A DNA stretch of 64,000 nucleotides, from contig NZ_LQOM01000030.1 of assembly GCF_002101595.1 (NCBI RefSeq), positions 1-64,000 of the forward strand, read 5' to 3'. The notes under the pieces are model-generated. The model saw only the letters and a program-made list of their open reading frames with translations. It was not told the origin of the DNA and searched no databases. Shown piece after piece: positions 38,136-46,051 of the stretch. The position numbers and the translations under genes are program-made. Position 1 is the first letter of the stretch; every line of letters begins with the position of its first letter. Origin of the DNA: Mycobacterium celatum. Lineage in GTDB: Bacteria > Actinomycetota > Actinomycetes > Mycobacteriales > Mycobacteriaceae.

Positions 38136-39010
38136 GTTCGCTGCTGGCCGGCCGCGGCGCGGTCGTGGTCGGCGGGTCGCGCGGGATCGGCGCGGCGGTG
38201 GCAGCGTTACTGGCTCAACACGGCGCCGGCGTGGTGGTCAACGGCCGAGATCCCGACGCGGCACGCAAAACCGCCGCAGCCATCACCGAGTCGGGCGGCC
38301 GCGCGGCGGCCCACGCGGGCTCACCGACCGACCAATCGGTCGCAGAAGCCTTGGTGGACAGGTGCATTGACGAATTCGATGCCATCCATATCCTGGTGAA
38401 CTGCGCGGGCATCGCCGAGCCGGCAGGTTCGTCGATTCTCGACATCGCCCCGGCACAGTTCCGCGAACTGCTCGACGCACACCTGGGCACCGTGTTCGCC
38501 ACCTGCCGGGCGGCCGCGCCAAAGATGGTCGCGCAGGGCGGTGGCAGCATCGTCAACACCAGCTCGTCGGCGTTCCTCGGCGATTACGGCGGCACCGGCT
38601 ATCCGGCCGGCAAGGGCGGCGTCAACAGCCTCACACTGGCGATCGCCGCGGAACTCAAGCAACACAAGGTACGGGCCAACGTGGTGTGCCCCGGCGCGAG
38701 GACCAGGCTGTCGACCGGGCCGGACTACGAAGCCCACATCAAAGACCTGCACCGGCGAGGCCTGCTGGACGAGGTCAGCATGCACGGGTCGCTTGACGTC
38801 GCACCACCGGATTACGTGGCGCCGCTGTACGCGTACCTGGCCAGCGACCTCGCCGCACAGGTGACCGGTGAAATCTTCGTCGCGTCAGGCGGTTTCGTGG
38901 GACGATTCCCGCGGCCCGCACCCGCCGTCATCGCGTACCGGGACCACCACGACTCGCCGCCTTGGTCGGTGCAGGAGGTGCACGACTTAATTCAAGACCG
39001 TCGAAGCTAG
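38132..39010 (+). CDS. Short-chain dehydrogenase/reductase
   Basis: SDR of 292 residues starting at GTG 38132 overlapping the preceding stop. Cofactor motif AVVVGGSRGIGAAVAALLA, strand VNCAGIAEP, Ser in NTSSSAFLG, and active-site YPAGKGG. A C-terminal extension of about 45 residues (AVIAYRDHHDSPPWSVQEVHDLI) resembles that of SDR domains in multifunctional hydroxyacyl-CoA enzymes. Last gene of the OYE-NTF2-SDR set, convergent with hepT (4-base overlap). Substrate unknown; context favours a steroid- or fatty-acyl-like alcohol. Confidence 0.88.
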   Translation: MSSLLAGRGAVVVGGSRGIGAAVAALLAQHGAGVVVNGRDPDAARKTAAAITESGGRAAAHAGSPTDQSVAEALVDRCIDEFDAIHILVNCAGIAEPAGSSILDIAPAQFRELLDAHLGTVFATCRAAAPKMVAQGGGSIVNTSSSAFLGDYGGTGYPAGKGGVNSLTLAIAAELKQHKVRANVVCPGARTRLSTGPDYEAHIKDLHRRGLLDEVSMHGSLDVAPPDYVAPLYAYLASDLAAQVTGEIFVASGGFVGRFPRPAPAVIAYRDHHDSPPWSVQEVHDLIQDRRS

Positions 39011-39363
39011 CGATTCTCGAGGATCAGCCTGATCCGGTCGGCTTCGACGGGTAGCCGACGCGCCAGCGCATTCCAGATGATTTCGTAGTCAACCTGGTCG
39101 TATCGGTGGGCAACGATATTGCGCGTGGCCTTCATGCTTCGCCAGGCCACATCCGGGTGCGTGCCGACGAATTCGTCAGGCAGGCGGGCGACCGCCTCAC
39201 CGATCTTGTGCAAGATAGCCTCGGCAGCTAGCCGCACCGCCTCGTCGGAGTCGTAGACGCTCTTCCCTCGCGTCACAAGCCGAGCGGCGGTGTCCGTGAA
39301 CCGGATGAGGTCCTCGAGTATCGCGACCGTGCGATCTCGTTGTGGCTCAGAAGATTTCCTCAC
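39007..39363 (-). CDS. hepT: HepT-like HEPN toxin
   Basis: A 118-residue HEPN-domain protein (DUF86). The RNase motif R-x4-H-x-Y is present as RNIVAHRYDQVDY near residues 81-93. Preceding helices (ILEDLIRFTDTAARLV, AVRLAAEAILHKIGEAVARLP) are typical of HepT. HepT toxins cut RNA, and in HEPN/MNT pairs the antitoxin modifies the Tyr of this motif with AMP units. The start ATG 39363 overlaps the antitoxin stop by 4 bases, giving a bicistronic pair. I do not recall the pair between Rv0760c and Rv0759c in M. tuberculosis. Confidence 0.9.
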   Translation of the reverse strand: MRKSSEPQRDRTVAILEDLIRFTDTAARLVTRGKSVYDSDEAVRLAAEAILHKIGEAVARLPDEFVGTHPDVAWRSMKATRNIVAHRYDQVDYEIIWNALARRLPVEADRIRLILENR

Positions 39364-39803
39364 AAGGGCCGCGCCTCGGCGGTAATCGCGTTTGGCCCCG
39401 CACGAAGTCCACGATCCGACACTACGTCCACGTGCAGTCCAGTCAGCTCTTCCAAAGCGGCTGTCAGGTCGGCGAGGTCGAAGACGTCGGCATCGGGTGA
39501 GAACCGCACAACCAAGTCGATGTCGCTGCCGGATACATCCTCTCCGCGCGCCGCAGAGCCGAACACGCGCACGTGACTTGCCTTGTGCCGCCGAGCCAGA
39601 GCAATGATTTCATGGCGGTGTTTGGCGAGCAGCGCCGACGGCCGAGGCTTGGCGGCGTCGCGTAGACGCGTGAGCATCGCCGCGGACGGAGTGCGCTGCC
39701 CAGTTTCGTATGCCGCGATGTTCGGTTGCGCGACACCGGATCGTGCCGCCAACTCGTCTTGGGTCAGCCCCGCCGCGAGCCGAAGGTCGCGCACGTCGTT
39801 CAC
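39360..39803 (-). CDS. Antitoxin: HTH domain fused to MntA-type nucleotidyltransferase
   Basis: A 147-residue fusion. Residues 1-55 are an Xre-type helix-turn-helix (LRLAAGLTQDELAARSGVAQPNIAAYETGQRTPS). Residues 65-147 are a minimal nucleotidyltransferase with the motif FGSAARGEDVSGSDIDLVV, i.e. GS-x10-D-x-D, the two Asp being metal ligands. The MNT domain would adenylylate HepT, and the HTH gives the pair its own repressor. Classic MntA lacks the HTH domain. The GTG 39803 start is 6 bases after a TATACT -10, indicating a leaderless transcript. Confidence 0.9.
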   Translation of the reverse strand: MNDVRDLRLAAGLTQDELAARSGVAQPNIAAYETGQRTPSAAMLTRLRDAAKPRPSALLAKHRHEIIALARRHKASHVRVFGSAARGEDVSGSDIDLVVRFSPDADVFDLADLTAALEELTGLHVDVVSDRGLRAGPNAITAEARPL

Positions 39804-39809
39804 TCCGCG

Positions 39810-39826
39810 AGTATATCACTTGATAT
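39810..39826 (-). promoter_or_regulatory. Leaderless promoter and operator of the HepT/MNT pair
   Basis: On the minus strand TATACT (39810-39815) is a strong -10 placed 6 bases before the GTG start. It overlaps the palindrome ATATCACTTGATAT (39813-39826; 6-bp arms, 2-base centre), a fitting site for the Xre-type HTH of the antitoxin, so autorepression is likely. Confidence 0.6.
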
Positions 39827-39885
39827 GACGATCTGGGGCTTGCGCGACCGCGACGTAATGATCCACGCCTCATATGCTGTGGTGC

Positions 39886-40290
39886 ATGGCCACTGTCTTC
39901 ACCAAGATCATCAACCGCGAAATCCCCGGGCGGTTCGTCTACGAGGACGACGAGATCGTCGCGTTCCTGACCATCGAGCCGATGACCCAGGGGCACACAC
40001 TGGTGGTGCCGCGCGCCGAGATCGACAACTGGCAAGACGTCGACCGCGAGACGTTCGGCCGGATCATGACGGTGGCGCAACTGATCGGCAGGGCGGTCTG
40101 CCGCGCCTTCAACACGAAGCGGTCCGGCGTCATCATCGCCGGGCTCGAAGTGCCGCACCTGCACGTGCACGTCTTCCCCACCCGCAGCCTCAGCGACTTC
40201 GGCTTCGCCAACGTCGACCGCAACCCGTCGCCGGCGTCGCTCGACGAGGCGCAGGCCAAGATCAAAGCCGCGCTGGCAGAGCTGACCTGA
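39886..40290 (+). CDS. HIT-family nucleotide hydrolase
   Basis: A 134-residue histidine-triad protein (Rv0759c-like). The triad is HLHVHVFP near residue 90, with the upstream [24 protein letters not shown] typical of HinT-type phosphoramidases that act on AMP-lysine or AMP-amine conjugates. ATG 39886 lies 7 bases after TATGCT (39873-39878), so this is also likely a leaderless transcript. Divergent from the toxin-antitoxin pair. Confidence 0.93.
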   Translation: MATVFTKIINREIPGRFVYEDDEIVAFLTIEPMTQGHTLVVPRAEIDNWQDVDRETFGRIMTVAQLIGRAVCRAFNTKRSGVIIAGLEVPHLHVHVFPTRSLSDFGFANVDRNPSPASLDEAQAKIKAALAELT

Positions 40291-40977
40291 TCAGCTGCCT
40301 TCCCGGTAGCCGTGCGTCGTTTTGAATTGATCGGGAAAGGTGGCGTGGGCCGATTTCGCCCACTCGTCCATCGTCTCGATGTTGACGCCGAACGTGGACT
40401 TGTACGAGGCGGCCAATAGGACCAGTGCGATCGCGTAAACAGCCGCCATTGTCCACGCCAGCCACTGCCAATCCTGGTAGACGACAATAGGCAACATCAG
40501 ACTCGACACCGTGAGGGCCAACACGATTGTCAGGACGCCACCGTAGGTGATAATGCTCGCTGCGGCCATCCCAAAACGCCGCTCTTTCAACAAGATTGGG
40601 ATCTCGTTGACCAGCCGTCCGCTGGTGTGCCCGATCCAGAGCCGGGTGGGGTTCTTGATGCTGGGGATCTGGTCCAAGAGCCGCTGCTCGAGAATGAAGA
40701 TGACCTGATTGTGCGCCCACACCCGACTGTTCAGCTGCGAGTGCCACGCGATGACCAGCAATGCAGGTAGCGGAATCACCGGGATCAAATAGTGCGGGAC
40801 GGTATCGGGCCGCGTCGCCCAGACCGCACCAATGACCGTGGCGTAGGCCACCAGGACGCTCACCAAGGTCAGTGCGTGGCCGAGAATGTTTTGCACGTCG
40901 GTTCGCTCTGCCGCATACAACGCCGCGAGTGCGGCCGTCGAGTCGCGGTCGTCGTCATTCGGCATCGAACCGGCCAT
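40291..40977 (-). CDS. Four-helix membrane protein of unknown function
   Basis: A 228-residue protein with four membrane helices in two pairs: about 35-53 and 62-78, then 137-157 and 166-184. Between the pairs is a soluble loop of about 55 residues (LNSRVWAHNQVIFILEQRLLDQIPSIKNPTRLW), and the C-terminal 40 residues are soluble. The two hairpins plus cytoplasmic parts faintly recall SLATT-type effector membrane proteins, but I cannot place it in a family. It abuts the HIT gene tail to tail and precedes nothing on its strand. A start at ATG 40965 is also possible. Confidence 0.65.
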   Translation of the reverse strand: MAGSMPNDDDRDSTAALAALYAAERTDVQNILGHALTLVSVLVAYATVIGAVWATRPDTVPHYLIPVIPLPALLVIAWHSQLNSRVWAHNQVIFILEQRLLDQIPSIKNPTRLWIGHTSGRLVNEIPILLKERRFGMAAASIITYGGVLTIVLALTVSSLMLPIVVYQDWQWLAWTMAAVYAIALVLLAASYKSTFGVNIETMDEWAKSAHATFPDQFKTTHGYREGS

Positions 40978-41017
40978 TGCGTGACTGTATCTCCGCGAAC
41001 CGGCTTATTTGTCCCGC

Positions 41018-42451
41018 TCAGCCGACATGCGCGGGCACTTCGGCCACCCGCGGCAGGCTGACCCGGAAGCGGCAGCCCTCGCCCGGCGCGGTGGTCACCG
41101 AGACGGTGCCGCCGTGCGCGTGCACCAGCGAGTCGACGATGGACAGCCCCAGTCCGGTGCCGCCGCTGGACCGCGTCCGCGACGAGTCGGTGCGATAGAA
41201 CCGCTCGAATACGCGGGCCGCGTCCTCCTGGCTCATGCCGGGACCCTCGTCGGCGACCTCGAGCACGGCGTTGTCGCCGTCGGTGCCGACGCGCACGGTG
41301 ATGTCGGCGCTTTCCGGGGTGTGCTGCAGCGCGTTGGCCATCAGGTTGCTCAACACCTGGCGCAGCCGGGCCTCGTCGCCGAGCACCTCCGGCGTGCCGG
41401 GGCCGTCGAGCACGTCCATCGCGATGCTGCGTTCCGGCGCGATCGCCTGCGCGTCGTGCACGGCGTCGCTGGCCAGCGCCAACAGGTCGACCCGGCGCTG
41501 CTCGAGGGGTCGTTGCGCGTCGAGGCGGGCCAGCAGCAGCAAGTCGTCGACCAACAGGCCTATCCGGCGCGATTCGCTCTCGATCCGTGACATCAGCATC
41601 TCCACGTCGCGGGCAGCGCCCTGGCGATACAACTCGGCGAAGCCGCGGATCGTGGTCAGCGGTGTCCGCAGCTCGTGGCTGGCGTCGGTGATGAACCGTC
41701 GCATCCGTTCCTCCGACGTGCGCGCCTGCTCCGCCGAGGACTCCGACGACGCCACCGCTTGCTGGAGTCGCGCCAGCATTCCGTTGAGCGCCAACGAAAG
41801 TCGGCCCACCTCGGTGCGGGGATCCCGCTCCGGGATGCGGCGATCGAGTTGTCCGCCGGCGATCGCCGCCGCAATCTGTTCGACTTCGATCAGCGGCCGC
41901 AGGCTCCGGTGCACCACCGCGTAACCCGCAACGCCGATGACGAGCAGCACCGCCGCGCCGATGCCCACCTGCAACCACACCAGTGCGCGCACCGTGTGCT
42001 GCACATCGGAAAGGTCATAGGCGACCGTGATCAGCCGGCCCAGGGGCCCGCGCACCGACACCGCCCGCCACTGCACACCCGAGTTATCGACCGATCCGAC
42101 CGTAGTGGGCTCCGGGCCCACGTCGTTGTTCTCCGGGATCGCAGGCTCGGCGTTGCGATCGTTGACCACGGTCCAGGTGCGCCCGTCGCGGCCGATGCTG
42201 CGCACGTAGAAGTTGGTCGGCGGCCGGTCGGCGTTCGGCCGCTCGTTGGCGTGCGGCGAGATCCGCCGCGGCGCCTGCGCCCAGCCGCGCGACGCGTCTT
42301 CCAGGTTCTGGTCGACGCGGTTGATCAGGCTGTGCCGCAAGATGGAAGTGACGGCGACCCCCGACGTCGCCAGCCCGCATGCCACCAGGACCAAGGTGGC
42401 GGCGACGAGGCTCACCCGCAGCGGCAGGGCTCCTCGACGGTGTCTACCCAT
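41018..42451 (-). CDS. phoR: Sensor histidine kinase PhoR
   Basis: Membrane kinase of the PhoPR two-component system, 477 residues. First membrane helix about 12-37, periplasmic sensor domain 38-153, second helix about 154-180, HAMP 181-235, HisKA with phospho-acceptor His259 in FITDASHELRTPL, and the ATPase domain with N-box NLMANALQHTP, G1 EVADEGPGMS and G2 SGGTGLGLSIVDSL. In M. tuberculosis it responds to acid pH and controls lipid synthesis and ESX-1 secretion through PhoP. It starts 3 bases after the phoP stop, in one operon. Confidence 0.96.
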   Translation of the reverse strand: MGRHRRGALPLRVSLVAATLVLVACGLATSGVAVTSILRHSLINRVDQNLEDASRGWAQAPRRISPHANERPNADRPPTNFYVRSIGRDGRTWTVVNDRNAEPAIPENNDVGPEPTTVGSVDNSGVQWRAVSVRGPLGRLITVAYDLSDVQHTVRALVWLQVGIGAAVLLVIGVAGYAVVHRSLRPLIEVEQIAAAIAGGQLDRRIPERDPRTEVGRLSLALNGMLARLQQAVASSESSAEQARTSEERMRRFITDASHELRTPLTTIRGFAELYRQGAARDVEMLMSRIESESRRIGLLVDDLLLLARLDAQRPLEQRRVDLLALASDAVHDAQAIAPERSIAMDVLDGPGTPEVLGDEARLRQVLSNLMANALQHTPESADITVRVGTDGDNAVLEVADEGPGMSQEDAARVFERFYRTDSSRTRSSGGTGLGLSIVDSLVHAHGGTVSVTTAPGEGCRFRVSLPRVAEVPAHVG

Positions 42452-42454
42452 CGG

Positions 42455-43174
42455 TCATCGGGGTTCTCGCAGCACGTATCCCACGCCGCGCAGCGTGTGC
42501 AGCAGCCGCTTTTCCCCGGTGTCGATCTTGCGCCGCAGATACGACACATAGGACTCGACGACGTTGACGTCGCCGCCGAAGTCGTACCGCCAGACGTGGT
42601 CGAGGATTTTCGGCTTGCTCAGCACCGTGCCGGCGTTGATCACGAAGTAGCGCAACAGCGTGAACTCGGTCGGCGACAGCGACACCGGCTCGCCCGCCTT
42701 CCACACCTCGTGGGTGTCCTCGTCGAGTTCGATGTCGGCGAAGGTCAGCCGGGAGTTGCGGTGCTCGGTGACGCCCTTACCGGCGCGTCGCAGGATCACC
42801 CGCAACCGCGCGACCACTTCTTCAAGGCTGAACGGTTTGGTCACGTAGTCGTCGCCGCCGAGAGTCAGCCCGGCGATCTTGTCCTGCAGCGAGTCCCGGG
42901 CGGTCAGGAACAGCGCGGGCGCATCGATGCCGTCGGCGCGCAGCCGGCGCAACACCCCGAAGCCGTCCATCCCCGGCATCATCACGTCGAGGATTACCGC
43001 GTCCGGTTTGACCTCGCGCGCCAAGTCCAAGGCGGCCGGGCCGTTGGTCGCGGTGAAGACCTCGAAGCCCTGGAACTTGAGGCTGACCGAGAGCAGCTCG
43101 ACGATGTTGTCCTCGTCGTCGACGACGAGGATCCGCGCCTCGGGGGTGTTTCCGTCACTGGTTGCCGATGCCAT
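42455..43174 (-). CDS. phoP: Response regulator PhoP
   Basis: OmpR-family transcription factor, 239 residues. Receiver domain with acidic pocket DDE at 19-21, phospho-acceptor Asp63 in AVILDVMMPGMDGFG and Lys in DYVTKPFSLEEVV; C-terminal winged helix with LSPTEFTLLRYFV, VWRYDFGGDVNVVESYVSYLR and LHTLRGVGYVLREP. Nearly identical to the M. tuberculosis protein from residue 15 on; the N-terminus is shorter. ATG 43174 has GAGGGAA upstream. It activates genes for complex lipids, acid response and secretion in M. tuberculosis. Confidence 0.97.
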   Translation of the reverse strand: MASATSDGNTPEARILVVDDEDNIVELLSVSLKFQGFEVFTATNGPAALDLAREVKPDAVILDVMMPGMDGFGVLRRLRADGIDAPALFLTARDSLQDKIAGLTLGGDDYVTKPFSLEEVVARLRVILRRAGKGVTEHRNSRLTFADIELDEDTHEVWKAGEPVSLSPTEFTLLRYFVINAGTVLSKPKILDHVWRYDFGGDVNVVESYVSYLRRKIDTGEKRLLHTLRGVGYVLREPR

Positions 43175-43301
43175 GTGCTCATTCCCTCGCACTTGGTTGA
43201 ACGTTACCTCCAGAGCACCTGTGGAGTTCCTGTGAATCCAATACCTGGCATGTCCGGTCTTACCTGCATTAACCGCGCGACTGAATGCATAGACTCGGGG
43301 A

Positions 43302-44027
43302 ATGAACCTCGGCAAGAGCCTGGCGACCCTGGCAACCACGCCCATGCGGGTCGGCTTGGCGGCGGCCGACGCGGGATTGGGTGTTGCGACCGCGGCCCTC
43401 GGCGTGGCGCACCGAACGCTCGGTGAAGCGGGCGGGCAAACCGGGCCCAACGCGGTCGCGCACATGTTCGGCATCGACGATGCGATCACCAGGGCCAACC
43501 GGCTGGCCAGGCTATTGGACGACGACGCCCCGCTGGGGCGTGCCCTGGCACCCGACGGTCCGGTGGACCGGTTGCTGCGGCCGGGCGGGATCGTCGACCT
43601 GCTGACCGCGCCCGGCGGCCTGCTCGACAGGCTGACCGAGGAGGGCGGCGGGCTGGAGCGCGCGTTGAAGCCCGGCGGGCTGGTGGATCAGCTGGTCGCC
43701 GACGACGGGCTGATCGAACGGGTGCTCGCCGAGGACGGGCTGGCCGACCGGCTGCTCGCCGAGGGCGGCCTGATCGACAAGCTGACGGCGCGGCACGGGC
43801 CGCTCGATCAGCTGACCGACGTCGCCGACACCCTCGCCCGGCTGGCGCCGGGGATGGAGGCGCTGGAGCCGGCCATCGCCACGCTGCAGGACGCGGTCGT
43901 CGCCCTGACGATGGTGGTCAACCCGCTCAGCAACATCGCCGAGCGCATTCCGATGCGGCGGCGCACGCCACGCCGTTATCCGCCTCAGCCGATCCGTTCC
44001 GAGCGCATCGTCGAAGGCGACGAATAA
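43302..44027 (+). CDS. Decapeptide-repeat protein (Rv0756c-like)
   Basis: A 241-residue protein of unknown function, same length and place as Rv0756c. Residues 71-180 are built of eleven repeats of exactly ten residues with consensus near x-G-G-L-x-D-R-L-x-A (examples PDGPVDRLLR, PGGLVDQLVA, EDGLADRLLA, EGGLIDKLTA). The D/E-R/Q/K pair recurs at residues 89-90, 109-110, 119-120, 129-130 and so on to 169-170. Residues 1-50 are Ala/Gly-rich and the C-terminus (PMRRRTPRRYPP) is basic. A solenoid or lipid-associating amphipathic surface is possible. Divergent from phoP. Confidence 0.8.
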   Translation: MNLGKSLATLATTPMRVGLAAADAGLGVATAALGVAHRTLGEAGGQTGPNAVAHMFGIDDAITRANRLARLLDDDAPLGRALAPDGPVDRLLRPGGIVDLLTAPGGLLDRLTEEGGGLERALKPGGLVDQLVADDGLIERVLAEDGLADRLLAEGGLIDKLTARHGPLDQLTDVADTLARLAPGMEALEPAIATLQDAVVALTMVVNPLSNIAERIPMRRRTPRRYPPQPIRSERIVEGDE

Positions 44028-44054
44028 CCCGTTAGGCTGGCTGCCGTCAGATAG

Positions 44055-44126
44055 GCCTCCTTAGCTCAGTGGTAGAGCAACGCTCTTGTAAAGCGTAGGT
44101 CGTCAGTTCAATCCTGACAGGAGGCT
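44055..44126 (+). tRNA. tRNA-Thr (anticodon TGT)
   Basis: Full cloverleaf: acceptor GCCTCCT (44055-44061) with AGGAGGC (44119-44125), D arm GCTC/GAGC with loop AGTGGTA, anticodon arm ACGCT-CTTGTAA-AGCGT with anticodon TGT at 44087-44089, T arm GTCAG-TTCAATC-CTGAC. Discriminator T; CCA is not encoded. It decodes ACA and possibly other ACN codons. Confidence 0.97.
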
Positions 44127-44332
44127 CCGCACGCGGGGGTACGTACGCGATGCCTCCCTGCACAAATACATGTCGGCTGCGCTGAACCTGCGTTCGACTA
44201 ACCTCTCGACGACACAACGGCGAACAATTGGCAGACCATTTTGGACGGTTGCTGACTGCTTTGCGGAAGCGAGCGGTGCGACTCTAGGCGCACCAACGCC
44301 GTGGGCCGCGCCGATGGATGAATGTCGAATCG

Positions 44333-44868
44333 CTAACAACCTGCCCAAGCACGCAGGTCGGTAACGTCTCGGACGATCGGGGCGCCGCGCGGACGCAGCA
44401 GGCGCAGGTACTGCAACACATCCTCCGGCGCGGCGAGCCCCACTCTGACAACCATCTGCAACAGCGTCAACGTGGTGACGACCTCGACGTTGTGCCTAGC
44501 CGCCAGCCGCCTTGCCGAGCGGTAGTCGGTGACGAAGATGTCGAACTGGTGCCGCTGCACCATGACCGCCAACGTCTCCGCTTCGCCAAGGTGCTTTGTC
44601 GGGTCGCGTTCTTGCGGACTGGCGAGCTGGTCACGAAATCGTCGCGTCAGTTGTAATTCTGATTTGGTTGGCGCTACCGGATCGCCGAGGAAATCCGCCG
44701 CCTGCACGATGGATTCAAGTTCGGGCTCCCGGGCCGACCGGAAGCATTCATCGCGCACGGTTGGGCACCAGCGGCCCTTACCGCGAAACAGCGTTCAAGC
44801 AGATCCATCCGGCCTATGGTCGCAAAGGACACCAGTACGGTGTTGTCGGCGAAGAAGAAGTCGACCAC
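44333..44868 (-). pseudogene. PIN-domain toxin, frameshifted
   Basis: Two frames join into one PIN-domain protein of about 178 residues (Rv2514c-like from memory). The first (GTG 44868) gives MVDFFFADNTVLVSFATIG and MDLLER, with the first catalytic Asp in ADNTVLV. After a shift near 44791-44796 the second gives LFRGKGRWCPTVRDECF and later LGEAETLAVMVQRHQFDIFVTDY, the acidic E/D core. One base seems lost at GAACGCTG (minus strand), where GAACGnCTG would keep the frame. The N-terminal frame otherwise runs out of the family, and the other frame meets TGA just upstream. Sequencing error cannot be excluded. PIN toxins are metal-dependent RNases. Confidence 0.75.
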
Positions 44869-44887
44869 AGCTCTCGGCTCTGCAAGC

Positions 44888-46013
44888 TTAGAAGTCCAGC
44901 AACTTCGCGAGCGCACCAGCATCCACCGTTGGCGGTTCGGGTGGTGCTTCGATCTCATCGAGCCGATCCGCGTCGACGCCGAGCATCCACGCGAGCGTCT
45001 CGTTGCCGAGCTGGCCTTCGGCGATGCGCTTCATATGGGCCTCTTGCAGGCCGATTGGGAAGCGTCGTTCACTCGCGTCCCGGCTCCGTTTTGCTACCAG
45101 ATGTTCGGGGTCTGTGTCTTTGCCGTCGAGGTTCTTGCCCGCCGCTCGCAGAAGGCGGAACGTACCCGCCGCCGCCCATTGCGCGATCAGTTTGGGTGTC
45201 CGAAGGCGAAGAGCAGCAAGGCGATTCTGCAACGCCACAACGGAAACGCCGTAGTTCCAGATGAAAGTCGCAAGCTCATATTCGGTGATTGTCGACCAGG
45301 CTACCGACCTCACGTCGAGAGCCGGCAGGAGCAATTCAGCCGCGAAGGCATTTGCGCGGGTCTCGTGTTCGCGCTGCTTTGTGGTCGGCAGGTCGACGTC
45401 CATATCTTGAGCAGCAATGTGTCCCAATTCATGTGCGATAGACCAATTTTCGTAAAACCAACTCCCGGATGCAGGGATCACAATCACGGTGTGGCTGCCA
45501 ATCGTCATCGTGTAGGAGGTCGTTATCTCCTTCAAGCGCACCACGTCTACGCCGAGATTCTGCTCGACGCGATCGATGAATAGGCGAACAAATGACGGCT
45601 GTAACCAGCCACGCATCTCTTCGACTGTCGCGGGTAGCTTCCATCGGTCAGAGCCTGTGTCATCCGGAAACGCCTGCCGGTAGGCAAGCGCAATATCGAG
45701 GAGTACTGCTTCGTCTTGCTCGTGGTCCGGCACGGCGTCGCAGCGGGCATCTTGGTCGTAGAAGTGCCGGGCAGCTAGACGCGGGCGCATCGGATCAGGT
45801 TCACCGGTGATTAACCAATGCACGTCCTGACCAAGCTCATCCGCGAGCCGTGCTATCTCGATCGACGAGAAGGATCGCTCACCCCTAAGCGACCGCGAGA
45901 AGGCGTCAGGCGTCAGGCGTCATGTTGACCGACTGGGCGATGGCACGGTGACTACGTGGCGGTTGTAGCGCCTGAATACATGCGCGAACTCGTTCGCCAA
46001 TGTCGGCCTCCAC
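44888..46013 (-). pseudogene. Xre-ImmA/IrrE regulator-protease, frameshifted by a 7-bp repeat
   Basis: From GTG 46013 the reading gives the Xre helix-turn-helix start (EADIGERVRACIQAL, HRAIAQSVNMTPDA) and then hits TGA. One heptamer further on the frame continues as FSRSLRGERSFSSIEIARLADELGQDVHWLITGEP and the ImmA/IrrE zinc peptidase domain with ENWSIAHELGHIAAQ (HExxH) and a later ETRANAFAAELLLP. Removing one of the three GGCGTCA copies at 45902-45922 restores a single protein of about 372 residues (Rv2515c-like). Such Xre-ImmA proteins act as antitoxin-regulators, here 19 bases upstream of the PIN gene. The 311-residue protease part could still be made from GTG 45823. Confidence 0.8.
45902..45922 (-). 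repeat. Three tandem GGCGTCA heptamers in the Xre-ImmA gene
   Basis: GGCGTCA is repeated three times head to tail. Two copies would keep the Xre-ImmA frame open; three put it out of frame and make a TGA at once. A 7-bp unit changes frame with each copy gained or lost, so this can be a slippage mutation or an on/off switch. Confidence 0.85.
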
Positions 46014-46030
46014 AGAGCCAGTGTATCCAG

Positions 46031-46051
46031 GCGTTGGGAAAATCCCAACGC
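46031..46051. promoter_or_regulatory. Perfect palindrome upstream of the Xre-ImmA gene
   Basis: GCGTTGGGA-AAA-TCCCAACGC is a perfect inverted repeat with 9-bp arms, 18 bases upstream of the likely GTG start at 46013. It is the expected kind of operator for the Xre domain, conserved in spite of the broken gene. Confidence 0.6.

Noticed and set aside
45902..45922. Tandem heptamers considered as part of a CRISPR array
   Set aside because: Only three head-to-tail copies with no spacers, lying inside a coding sequence.
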